Source: Sphaerisporangium sp040685555
GTDB taxonomy: Bacteria > Actinomycetota > Actinomycetes > Streptosporangiales > Streptosporangiaceae
Assembly: GCF_040685555.1 (NCBI RefSeq)
Contig: NZ_JBFBIK010000003.1
Location: 62,001-126,000, forward strand
Length of the DNA stretch: 64,000 bases
Reading direction: 5' to 3'
Position numbers and translations under genes: made by a program. Shown here one piece after another: positions 35,489-43,540 of the stretch (positions are counted from its first letter, which is position 1; each line of letters opens with the position of its first letter). The notes beneath the pieces are model-generated. The model searched no databases and was not told where the DNA came from. It was given only the letters and a program-made list of their open reading frames with translations.

Positions 35489-35932
35489 TCACGCGCGGAT
35501 CGCCCTGGTGTCGCCGCGCTGGATCTCGACCTTGCGTGGCTTGGCCTTCTCCAGCACGGGGATGCGGATCTGGAGCACCCCGTTGTGGTAGGCGGCGTCG
35601 ACGCGGTCGCTGTCGAGGTGCTCGGAGAGGTAGACGCGCCGGGTGAAGGTGCCCATGACGCGCTCGCGCACGAACAGCCGGTCGTCCTCCGACAGCTCCT
35701 CCTGGCGGCTGGCGCTGACCGTGAGCACGCCGCGGTCGACGGTGACCTCGATCGAGTCGGGGTCGATGCCGGGAAGATCGAAGCGCAGGACCACGTCGTC
35801 CTTCCTGCGGATGCCGTCGAGCGGCATGGCCCCCTGGGCGCTTCCCTCTCCCCAAGTGAGGGCGCCACGGGTGAGGCGATCAAACTGGCGCTCGACTTCC
35901 TGAACGAACGGGTCGATCGACGTCAACAGCAT
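35489..35932 (-). CDS. Hsp20/alpha-crystallin small heat-shock protein
   Basis: 147 residues. The alpha-crystallin domain spans ~40-135: DDVVLRFDLPGIDPDSIEVT, GVLTVSA, ERVMGTFTRRVYLSEHLD and the AYHNGVLQIRIPV strand with the conserved GVL motif. The N-terminal arm is short and the C-terminal tail (PRKVEIQRG) carries an I-x-R rather than the classical I-x-I. ATP-independent holdase. Transcribed with merR; the palindrome at 35976-35987 lies 44-55 bp upstream of the start. Confidence 0.92.
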   Translation of the reverse strand: MLLTSIDPFVQEVERQFDRLTRGALTWGEGSAQGAMPLDGIRRKDDVVLRFDLPGIDPDSIEVTVDRGVLTVSASRQEELSEDDRLFVRERVMGTFTRRVYLSEHLDSDRVDAAYHNGVLQIRIPVLEKAKPRKVEIQRGDTRAIRA

Positions 35933-35975
35933 CTCCGGAACCTCCTCGCTTGTCGGTGTAGCAGAAAACCTCCAA

Positions 35976-35987
35976 CTACAGCTGTAG
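35976..35987. promoter_or_regulatory. CTACAGCTGTAG palindrome upstream of hsp20
   Basis: Perfect 12-bp dyad in the hsp20-merR promoter region, embedded in the AACCTACAGCTGTAG sequence on the gene strand. MerR-family proteins bind compact dyads lying between -35 and -10. It does not match the HAIR (CTTGAGT/ACTCAAG) element of canonical HspR, so a different specificity would be implied. Confidence 0.5.
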
Positions 35988-35990
35988 GTT

Positions 35991-36225
35991 ACCTCTGTCT
36001 AGCGATGCATGCAACTGGTAACTGGGATCGGATAGGAGCCGTGTCGCGTGCCCTCCGGGGCGGGAGGGGCAGGTCGGAGACGGCGGCCCAGCGCAGCAGC
36101 ACGCAGTTGCTGAACCACCTGCACCGCCTCGGGCGTGCCGGGGCCGGTCGGCGGCGTCAACGGCGGGCTGCCCGGCGCCGGCGCCTGCCGGAAGCGATGT
36201 GACTTCAGGATTGCCGGCGGAGCGG
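35991..36225. other. Intergenic region upstream of hsp20 and downstream of corA
   Basis: Together with the hsp20 leader this is a 293-bp gap. Apart from the hsp20 promoter palindrome I see no coding potential with family similarity, no RNA gene and no clear terminator. Confidence 0.5.
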
Positions 36226-37359
36226 TCAGAGCCAGGCGTTGCGGCGGAAGCCTCGGTAGAGGAGGGAGCAGATGACGAGCATGACGCCGATCACGAGGGG
36301 ATAGCCCCACATGGCCGACAGCTCGGGCATGTGCTTGAAGTTCATGCCGTAGATGCCGGCGATCATCGTGGGCACCGAGATGATGGCCACCCACGCGGAG
36401 ATCTTGCGCATGTCCTCGTTGGCGAGGGCGTTGGACCTCGCGAGCGCGGCCTGCAGGATCGAGTTGCACAGCTCGTTCGACGACTCCACCTGCTCGCAGA
36501 CCCGTGAGAGGTGGTCGACGACGTCACGGAAGTACTCGCGCATCTCGGAGGGGATCATGCGGCGCGACGGCAGAGCTCCGAGCGGCGTCTGGAGCGGCGT
36601 CACGGCGCGCTTCATCTCGATCATCTCGCGCTTGAGCTGGTAGATGCGGCCGATGTCCCGCGAGCTGACGTCGGCGAAGACGGCGGCCTCGACCTCCTCA
36701 AGCTCGGCCTGCATCAGGTCGGCGACCGAGAGGTACTTGTCGACGACGAAGTCGGCGATGGCGTGGAGCACGCCCGCCGGCCCGCGGGCCAGCAGCTTCG
36801 GCTTGTCCTCAAGGCGGCCTCGGACCTCGGAGAGCGGGCAGTGCTCGCCGTGGCGCACGGTGACCACGAAGTCGGGGCCGACGAACACCATGATCTCGCC
36901 GGTGGCGATGATCTCGCTGGAGGCGGTCAGCTCGTCGTGGTCGAGGTAGGCGATGGTCTTGAGGACGACGAAGAGGGAGTCTCCGTAACGCTCGACCTTG
37001 GGGCGCTGGTGGGCCTTGATGGCGTCCTCGACGGCCAGGGGGTGCAGCCCGAAGACCTCGGCCAGCCACTCGACCTCGGGGGCCTCCGGCTCGTGCAGCC
37101 CGACCCAGACGTACGCGTCGTTGATCTCGGAGGAGGCGTTGTGCTCGCGGACGAGGCTGACGGCCTCCGGAATGCCGGAGACGCGGACGCGCTTGCCGGC
37201 GACGTAGGCGCCGAACTCCACGAGCGAGTCACTGGGCGGCACGCAACGGCCGTTCATGCTCTCGTGGCGCACCACGCCGACCGACGGCGAGGTGCCGAGC
37301 CGTACGTGGGTGGTGCGGGGGTGGAGGTTGATCCGCTGGAAAAGCGTGGACGAGCGCAT
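36226..37359 (-). CDS. corA: CorA family magnesium/cobalt transporter
   Basis: 377 residues. Cytoplasmic alpha/beta N-domain (YVWVGLHEPEAPEVEWLAE, HPLAVEDA), long stalk helices, and two C-terminal membrane helices with the pore signature IYGMNF between them. Ends with a short basic tail (YRGFRRNAWL). CorA pentamers conduct Mg2+ and other divalent ions. ATG 37359 follows GGGAAGGGA. Monocistronic in this window. Confidence 0.92.
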   Translation of the reverse strand: MRSSTLFQRINLHPRTTHVRLGTSPSVGVVRHESMNGRCVPPSDSLVEFGAYVAGKRVRVSGIPEAVSLVREHNASSEINDAYVWVGLHEPEAPEVEWLAEVFGLHPLAVEDAIKAHQRPKVERYGDSLFVVLKTIAYLDHDELTASSEIIATGEIMVFVGPDFVVTVRHGEHCPLSEVRGRLEDKPKLLARGPAGVLHAIADFVVDKYLSVADLMQAELEEVEAAVFADVSSRDIGRIYQLKREMIEMKRAVTPLQTPLGALPSRRMIPSEMREYFRDVVDHLSRVCEQVESSNELCNSILQAALARSNALANEDMRKISAWVAIISVPTMIAGIYGMNFKHMPELSAMWGYPLVIGVMLVICSLLYRGFRRNAWL

Positions 37360-37762
37360 GGCGGTCCCTTCCCGCCCGACCTCGCGGAACCAATGCGCGA
37401 AAAAGTAATAGTGCGACAGACGTCACAGAGAATAGGCGCGCGTGGCTCTCAGTCGGACACCGAATTGGAGTGGTCGGGTTTGCGCACAAAGTACGTGCGC
37501 GAGCACGTACTGCTGGGATCACCAGAAGTCATCCCGATTCCACCTCCAATCGCTAAGAGACGGCCCAAAGCTGCCCCAACTTACCACAGCCAGGCTTCAG
37601 TACCTAGCGTACACGGCGATTGGATTCCTCGATCATGTGGAAGCCGACAATACCTCTTCGCCGGCTCATGCATCGGGTATCAGGGAAGGCCTGGAACGCC
37701 TTCCACCTGTGCGGACGCCGTCGCCGTCCGGCGACCCCAGGCCCGACCCGTAGACTCCCCAG
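37360..37762. other. 403-bp corA-purD intergenic region
   Basis: Divergent promoter region. Noticeably more AT-rich than the flanks, with no coding potential I can support on either strand. Its main structure is the perfect hairpin at 37490-37511. No riboswitch consensus recognised. Confidence 0.5.
37490..37511. promoter_or_regulatory. Perfect 9-bp hairpin with GCGA tetraloop
   Basis: AGTACGTGC (37490-37498), loop GCGA, GCACGTACT (37503-37511). The loop is a GNRA tetraloop on the + strand, suggesting a stable RNA structure; as DNA it is an inverted repeat suited to a dimeric regulator. No T-run follows. It lies 252 bp before purD and 131 bp before corA. Confidence 0.55.
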
Positions 37763-38995
37763 GTGCGCGTTCTTGTGATTGGATCGGGCGGCCGCGAGCA
37801 TGCCCTGTGCCGGGCCCTCGGGCTCGACCCCGCGGTTTCCGAGCTCCACTGTGCTCCCGGCAACGCAGGCATCGCCTCGGTGGCGACGACGCATCCCGTC
37901 GTGCCCACCGACCCCGGGCAGGTCGCGTCGCTGGCCGTGAGCCTGGGCGCCGAGCTCGTCGTCGTCGGGCCCGAGGCGCCGCTCGTGGCCGGTGTCGCGG
38001 ACGCCGTCCGCGCGGCGGGCATCGCCTGCTTCGGCCCGTCGAAGGAAGCGGCCCAGATCGAGGGCTCCAAGGCGTTCGCCAAGGACATCATGGTGTCCGC
38101 CGGCGTGCCGACCGCCGGAGCACGCGTGTGCACGACGCCGGAGGAGGCCGAGGCGGCGCTCGACGCGTTCGGCGCGCCGTACGTCGTGAAGGACGACGGG
38201 CTGGCCGCCGGCAAGGGCGTCGTGGTGACCTCAGACCGCGCCGAGGCCCTGGCGCACGCCGCGGCATGCGAGCGCGTGGTCGTGGAGGAGTTCCTCGACG
38301 GTCCCGAGGTGTCGCTGTTCGCCCTGTGCGACGGCACGACCGCCGTGCCGCTGCAGCCCGCCCAGGACTTCAAGCGCGCCTACGACGGCGACGAGGGCCC
38401 GAACACCGGAGGCATGGGCGCCTACACGCCGCTGCCGTGGGCGCCGGCCGGGCTGACCGAGCAGGTCATGGCCGAGGTCGTCCTCCCGACCGTCGCCGAG
38501 CTCGCGCGGCGCGGCACGCCGTACACCGGGGTGCTGTACGCCGGGCTGGCCCTGACCCAGGCGGGGCCCAGGGTCATCGAGTTCAACGCGCGGTTCGGCG
38601 ACCCTGAGACGCAGGTCGTGCTCGACCGGCTGGAGACCCCGCTTGCCGCCCTGCTGTACGCGTGCGCGACCGGCACCCTGGATGCACAGCCCGCGCCGCG
38701 CTACCGCGACGGCGCGGCGGTGACCGTCGTCATCGCGGCCGAGAACTACCCGGCCGACCCGGTCAAGGGCGACCGCATCGAGGGTCTCGCGCCTTCGGTG
38801 AAGGACGCGTACGTCATCCACGCCGGCACCGCGCTCGACGCGGAGGGCAGGGTCGTGTCGGCGGGCGGGCGGGTGCTCAGCGTCGTCGGCACCGGTCCCG
38901 ACATCGCGACGGCGCGTGCCACCGCGTACGAGCAGGTCGGACGCATCACGCTCCGCGGCTCGCACCACCGCTCCGACATCGCGGCCCGGGCATAG
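37763..38995 (+). CDS. purD: Phosphoribosylamine-glycine ligase
   Basis: 410 residues. ATP-grasp enzyme making glycinamide ribonucleotide in purine synthesis. Opens MRVLVIGSGGREHALCRAL, with VVVGPEAPLVAGVAD, ATP-grasp segments APYVVKDDGLAAGKGVVV and VVEEFLDGPEVSLFALCD, GGMGAYTPLPW, and metal-binding VIEFNARFGDPETQVVL. GTG 37763 starts at the family N-terminus. No other purine genes adjoin except purA 8 kb away. Confidence 0.95.
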   Translation: MRVLVIGSGGREHALCRALGLDPAVSELHCAPGNAGIASVATTHPVVPTDPGQVASLAVSLGAELVVVGPEAPLVAGVADAVRAAGIACFGPSKEAAQIEGSKAFAKDIMVSAGVPTAGARVCTTPEEAEAALDAFGAPYVVKDDGLAAGKGVVVTSDRAEALAHAAACERVVVEEFLDGPEVSLFALCDGTTAVPLQPAQDFKRAYDGDEGPNTGGMGAYTPLPWAPAGLTEQVMAEVVLPTVAELARRGTPYTGVLYAGLALTQAGPRVIEFNARFGDPETQVVLDRLETPLAALLYACATGTLDAQPAPRYRDGAAVTVVIAAENYPADPVKGDRIEGLAPSVKDAYVIHAGTALDAEGRVVSAGGRVLSVVGTGPDIATARATAYEQVGRITLRGSHHRSDIAARA

Positions 38996-39064
38996 CCCGA
39001 AAGGGGTAGCGCCGGACGGGGAGATCGCGATAAGCCGTGGGCAGAGCGAATCCCTGGAGGGCGT

Positions 39065-40138
39065 ATGGCAGCCGACCCGGCCGTGCACGCGAGCGAGGCG
39101 CCGGACACCGTCAGGGCGCCCGCCGCGAGCCAGAAGGACGCGAGCCAGAAGGAAGTGCTGCGCTGGCCGGGCGTGTGGCGCATCTACATCGACTCGCGCG
39201 CCGAGGAGATCCAGGCCGACGCCGGCCGGTGCGTGGTCTCGCGCCCAGGTGAGCCGGGTCTCGAAGTGCTGCACAGCACGATCGAACGCCACCTCGCGAC
39301 GGCCGCGCAGTACGCGAGGGACCGCCAGGGCTGGCGGCGCTGGCTGACCGGACAGGCCATCGAGGGGGCCTGGGCGAACATCTACGGCGCCACCATCCTG
39401 CTCTACGGGCTGCTCCCCGCGAACGAGCTGAACGCCCGCGCCCCCGAGGTGCTCGCGACCGGCCGCGCGTACCTCGCTTCGGACGATCCCCGCCTCAGCC
39501 GGCTCGCCGCGCGCGCCGCCGCGGGCGACATCGGCGAGCGCGACCGGTCGTTGCTGCAGTCGGTGCTGCGTGCCGGTTACAACGCCGCCTCCATCGAGAG
39601 CGGCAGGGTGCGCAGCTTCCGCAACATGCTGCTCGGCGGAGTGGTCATCCTCACGCTCATCGTCGCCGGGCTGGTCGCCGTCGGCGCGGTCTGGCCGGAC
39701 GCGATCCCGATGTGCGGGAACGGGACGCTCCTCGCGACCTTCGGGGCGAGGGACAACCAGGTGTGCCCGGCGGGCAACGGTGCCCCGACCCCCGGCGACG
39801 TGCCACTGGTCGCGCTCATGGGGATACTCGGCGCGGCCCTCGCGACCGCCGCCAGCCTGTCCACCCGTTCGGAGCTCTCCACGCGCTACTCGCTGGCGGT
39901 CGCGCAGAACCTGCTCAAGGCGCCGGCGGGCGTGGCCACCGCCATCGTCGGCCTGCTGATTCTGAACTCCGGGTTCGTGCCGGGGTTCGCCGGGCTGAGC
40001 TCGCAGACCTCGATCCTCGTGTGGGCGATGGTGTTCGGATACGCCCAGCAGGTGGTGACGCGATTCGTGGACCAGCGTGCGAACACCTTGCTGCACGCGG
40101 CCTCTCCGAACGCGCCGACAAACCCGCCTTCCCGCTGA
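39065..40138 (+). CDS. Four-helix membrane protein, actinobacterial, unknown function
   Basis: 357 residues, GGAGGG ribosome-binding site before ATG 39065. N-terminal ~165 residues are cytoplasmic and helical (LHSTIERHLATAAQYARDR, YLASDDPRLSRLAARAAAGD). Four hydrophobic helices follow at about 190-215, 245-268, 290-312 and 318-338; a loop after the first contains two Cys (PMCGNG and NQVCPAG) likely to be extracytoplasmic and disulphide-bonded. I do not recognise a characterised relative. Stands alone between purD and the murA homologue. Confidence 0.65.
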   Translation: MAADPAVHASEAPDTVRAPAASQKDASQKEVLRWPGVWRIYIDSRAEEIQADAGRCVVSRPGEPGLEVLHSTIERHLATAAQYARDRQGWRRWLTGQAIEGAWANIYGATILLYGLLPANELNARAPEVLATGRAYLASDDPRLSRLAARAAAGDIGERDRSLLQSVLRAGYNAASIESGRVRSFRNMLLGGVVILTLIVAGLVAVGAVWPDAIPMCGNGTLLATFGARDNQVCPAGNGAPTPGDVPLVALMGILGAALATAASLSTRSELSTRYSLAVAQNLLKAPAGVATAIVGLLILNSGFVPGFAGLSSQTSILVWAMVFGYAQQVVTRFVDQRANTLLHAASPNAPTNPPSR

Positions 40139-40279
40139 GTGATCAGGGCTTTTCTGGGCAGCTGAGTGACGTCAAATTGGCCGGGCCATCATCCCGAAAG
40201 GGCTACTGTGGGCGGATAACTTTGCCGCCGTCCGCTTGACCAGGCGCGTCATTTCCCAGATTTCGAGGAGCCTCATCAT

Positions 40280-41551
40280 ATGGTTCGTTACCGCGTGCGC
40301 GGTGGCAACGCCCTGCGCGGAACCGCCTTCATCCAGGGAGCCAAGAACGCCGTGCTCCCGATGATCGGCGCGGCTCTGCTCGCCGCCGAGGGCCGTACGG
40401 TCCTCCGCAACGTCCCGATCATCGAAGATGTCCGGCGGGCGCTCGAACTGGCCGAGGCCGTGGGCGCCAAGGTGGAGCTCCACGAGGCCGAGCGCACTCT
40501 GGTCATCGACGCTTCGCGGCTCACCAGCGCCGTGCTGCCGGCCGAGATCGCCCGGAGGTTCCGCGGGTCCGTGCTGTTCGTGCCGGCCCTGCTGCACCGT
40601 CTCGGCGAGGCCATCATCGAGGGCGTCGGCGGGTGCAACCTCGGCAGCCGCAACCTCGACTTCCACTACCTGGGCTACAAGCGGCTCGGCGCGGTCGTCG
40701 ACGAGGGCGAGAGCGTCATCCACGTCAAGGCCGCCGGGCTCACCGGCGCCCCGCTGTACCTCGACACGCCCTCCCACACGGGCACCGAGAACCTCATCAT
40801 GGCGGCGGCCCTCGCCAAGGGCACGACCATCATCGAGAACGCCGCGCTCGAGCCCGAGGTGCTCGACGTCATCGAAATGCTGACCAAGATGGGCGCCCGC
40901 ATCAGCGGCGGCGGCACGGGTTTCATCACCGTCGAGGGCGTCGACGAGCTCACCGCCGTGGAGCACCGCGTCATGCCCGACCGCCTCGACGCGGGCGTGT
41001 TCGCGATGGCCGCCGCCATCACGGGCGGCGAGGTGAACCTCGTCGGGGCGTCCCTGGAGCACCTCGGCGTGGTGCGCTGGAAGCTGGAGCAGATGGGCGT
41101 CGAGTTCGCCACCGACGGCGCGGTGCTCAACGTGCGGCGCGACCGGCCGCTGCGGCCGATCAACGTCATCACCGACACCTACCCCGGCTTCGCCACCGAC
41201 CTGCAGTCTCCGATCATGACGGTGGCGTGCCTCGCCGACGGCGCGAGCTACATCCACGAGCGCATCTTCGACGGGCGCTTCGCGCTGGCGGGCGAGCTCA
41301 ACAAGATGGGCGCGCACATCGAGGTCGAGGGCAGCCGCGCGGTCGTCCACGGCCACACGTCGATGACCGGCACCGACGTGACGGCCCACGATCTGCGCTC
41401 CGGCATCGCGCTCATCCTCGCGGGCCTGGCCGCCGAGGGCGAGACCGTCGTCTCACCCGGATATCTCATCGACCGTGGCCACCACGACCTCGCGGCGCGC
41501 ATGAAGGCCCTGGGTGGCGATGTGGTAAGAGAGATTTCCTCTACGTCGTGA
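40280..41551 (+). CDS. UDP-N-acetylglucosamine 1-carboxyvinyltransferase (MurA homologue)
   Basis: 423 residues. EPSP-synthase-like two-domain fold that transfers enolpyruvyl to UDP-GlcNAc, first committed step of peptidoglycan synthesis. GAKNAVLP (Lys/Asn pair), Cys119 in GGCNLGSR, YPGFATDLQSP (catalytic Asp) and DLRSGIALILAG (Arg) all match catalytic positions of E. coli MurA. The loop around Cys119 differs from the usual PGGCxIGxRPVDLH pattern (GVGGCNLGSRNLDFH), so this may be a second, divergent paralogue rather than the housekeeping copy. Cys119 implies fosfomycin sensitivity. Confidence 0.8.
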   Translation: MVRYRVRGGNALRGTAFIQGAKNAVLPMIGAALLAAEGRTVLRNVPIIEDVRRALELAEAVGAKVELHEAERTLVIDASRLTSAVLPAEIARRFRGSVLFVPALLHRLGEAIIEGVGGCNLGSRNLDFHYLGYKRLGAVVDEGESVIHVKAAGLTGAPLYLDTPSHTGTENLIMAAALAKGTTIIENAALEPEVLDVIEMLTKMGARISGGGTGFITVEGVDELTAVEHRVMPDRLDAGVFAMAAAITGGEVNLVGASLEHLGVVRWKLEQMGVEFATDGAVLNVRRDRPLRPINVITDTYPGFATDLQSPIMTVACLADGASYIHERIFDGRFALAGELNKMGAHIEVEGSRAVVHGHTSMTGTDVTAHDLRSGIALILAGLAAEGETVVSPGYLIDRGHHDLAARMKALGGDVVREISSTS

Positions 41552-41829
41552 CTGAGCGCGTAAACCGCCTCTGACCTGTTCATATAACCATCCCCGCCAT
41601 GCCTGATCGGCATAGGCCAGCGGCATTCCGGCAAATCCGGGCGTGACATTAGTGCCTCGGCGAGCGATCGTTCCAAAGAGGACTAGACCGGATGGGAGAA
41701 GAACCCGAGCCGGGAACGCCGTCAGCCGCTCTTCCAGCGCCCTGATCGGCGGTCCCCGCGAGGTGGACTCGACCAGTGGATTTCTTGGGGACCGCACGGT
41801 GTGGCGGCCTCGATCAGAGGTATGGCGGG

Positions 41830-43179
41830 ATGGGACGAACATTGGTCGAGAGGGCCGAAGAAACTCCGCGAGGGTCACGCGTGGGCGCGTCGGCCCCCGA
41901 CCTCACCATCGGGGTGGTGGGACCCCACGACCTTGTCGAACGAGTGATGCTCATGGGTCACGCGGCCGCCCCGGTTCCGTGCCGGCTGGTCGCCGCGGCG
42001 TACCGCGACGAGCAGGAGGCGGCCGACAAGGTGGTGAGGCTCGGCCCGGGGGTGGACGCCTGCCTGTTCGCCAGCCCCGTGCCGTACGAGCTGGCAAGGC
42101 GCTCGGGGGTGCTCACGATCCCCGCGACGTACGTGCAGCTCGGAGGGCCCGCCCTCACGGCGGCGCTGGCCAGGGCCGCGCTGGACGAGCGCATCGACCC
42201 GCGCCGGGTGAGCATCGACGTGCTCGGCCGTTCGGAGGTCGAGGAGGCCTACGCCGACCTCGGCCTGCCGACCGCGGGGGTGCAGACCCGCGAGGAGCCG
42301 GGCGCGACGGGCACCATCGCGGCCTACCACGAGCGCCTCATCAGGCAGGGCGGCACGACAGGGGCTCTGACATGCCTGCCCGGGGTGGCCGACCGGCTGA
42401 CCGCGGCGGGCGTGCCCACCGTGCGCATACGGCCCACCTCCGCGGCGGTCCGTACGGCGCTGCACACGGCGGCGCTGCTCGGCGCGCACCACAGGCTGGA
42501 GGAGTCGCAGCTCACGGTCGTGCTCATCGAGGTGCCGACTTTACGCGAGCCCGTACGGCGGGCGGCACCGAGGTACTGGCGTGACGAGCTGAGACTGTCC
42601 CTGCACCGCCTGCTGGTACAGGAAGCCAATCGGATGAACGCCGCCGTATGGGCGATCGACGACCACAGTTACCTGGTGACGGCGACGCGCGGCTCGATGT
42701 CCGCCGCCACCGACGGGTTCCGGGTGCTCCCCTTCGCCGCGCGGATCCGCGACGACCTGGGGCTGGCGGTGGAGGTCGGCGTCGGCATGGGGCGCACCAC
42801 CCACGACGCGGAGACGCACGCCAGGGCGGCTCTGGCCCGCACGCAGGCCGGCAAGCAGCCGCAGGGCTTCGCGGTGGACCGCGAGGGCCGCACGCTGGTC
42901 CCGGCCCCGCGGATGCCTCCCCAGGCTCCCGGGCAGGGCAGGCCGAAGGGCGTCGAGGTGCTCGCACGGCTGGCCGCCAAGCTGGAGGGCGGCGACACGA
43001 TTGTGGACGCGGAGAGCGCCGGGCGCATGCTCGGAGTGACTCCCCGCACGGCTCGGCGTCTGTTGCGCACGTTGGTCGACGAGGGACTCGCGTGGCCGCT
43101 TCCGCCGAACCGCACACCGCAGCCGGGCCGTCCGCGCCAGCTGTACCGCCTCATCGTGGAGAAGCTCGGCCCGCGCTAG
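41830..43179 (+). CDS. Transcriptional regulator with degenerate cyclase-like domain and C-terminal HTH
   Basis: About 449 residues. Residues ~20-210 look like a periplasmic-binding or racemase-type sensor fold (LTIGVVGPHDLVERVML, VDACLFASPVPYELA). Residues ~255-345 resemble a GGDEF/GTP-cyclohydrolase-III-like fold (LHRLLVQEANRMNAAVW, VEVGVGMGRTTHDAETHARAAL) but without a GGDEF or metal motif, as in CdaR-type regulators. The last ~75 residues form a winged helix (DAESAGRMLGVTPRTARRLLRTLVDEGL). Target and ligand unknown. ATG 41830 is chosen; GTG 41881 is also possible. A 278-bp gap upstream shows no other gene. Confidence 0.6.
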   Translation: MGRTLVERAEETPRGSRVGASAPDLTIGVVGPHDLVERVMLMGHAAAPVPCRLVAAAYRDEQEAADKVVRLGPGVDACLFASPVPYELARRSGVLTIPATYVQLGGPALTAALARAALDERIDPRRVSIDVLGRSEVEEAYADLGLPTAGVQTREEPGATGTIAAYHERLIRQGGTTGALTCLPGVADRLTAAGVPTVRIRPTSAAVRTALHTAALLGAHHRLEESQLTVVLIEVPTLREPVRRAAPRYWRDELRLSLHRLLVQEANRMNAAVWAIDDHSYLVTATRGSMSAATDGFRVLPFAARIRDDLGLAVEVGVGMGRTTHDAETHARAALARTQAGKQPQGFAVDREGRTLVPAPRMPPQAPGQGRPKGVEVLARLAAKLEGGDTIVDAESAGRMLGVTPRTARRLLRTLVDEGLAWPLPPNRTPQPGRPRQLYRLIVEKLGPR

Positions 43180-43233
43180 CCGTGTGTTCGCGGGTCGTTC
43201 GCGTGGGGCGGATGACCCGCGGCCACCGGGGGC

Positions 43234-43466
43234 TGTGGATGACTTCACCGACAGGGCGGCTTCAGGTGCACATAAGGGTTCGAACATGTGGACGGCAAGC
43301 CACGTCAGCGGGTCCAGTGGCGACACAACGCCTTTTATCCACAGCTTGTGGATAACATCGGCTCGACGAATTCTTCCCTGATTTGCCGTATTTAGATGCT
43401 GAAACGTGATGTCCAGCTCCACCGGCGGGCTAGTTATCCACACGATGTGGACAAACCTGTGGTAGA
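43234..43466. other. DnaA-box cluster outside oriC
   Basis: Four perfect 9-mer DnaA boxes in two inverted pairs: TTATCCACA (43335-43343) with TGTGGATAA (43347-43355), and TTATCCACA (43434-43442) with TGTGGACAA (43446-43454). Both pairs have exactly 3-bp spacers and start 99 bp apart. Degenerate boxes lie at 43234 (TGTGGATGA), 43287 (TGTGGACGG) and 43458 (TGTGGTAGA). Neither dnaA nor dnaN is nearby, so this is not the usual oriC. It fills most of the 361-bp gap before the EamA gene. Confidence 0.8.
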
Positions 43467-43540
43467 GCGACCAGGGCCCGCGTCTCAGCGTCCGAAACTC
43501 GCGCGTGAAATGTCCGCCTAGACCGATATTGTCATGAGCC

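Noticed and set aside
35976..35987. HAIR element for HspR
   Set aside because: The sequence does not contain CTTGAGT or ACTCAAG half-sites.
40139..40279. Riboswitch upstream of the murA homologue
   Set aside because: The 141-bp gap has short inverted repeats but none of the conserved aptamer motifs I can recognise.
43180..43540. Chromosomal replication origin (oriC)
   Set aside because: Only four perfect DnaA boxes are present, and dnaA, dnaN, recF, gyrB, rpmH and par genes are absent; actinomycete oriC normally lies between dnaA and dnaN with many more boxes.
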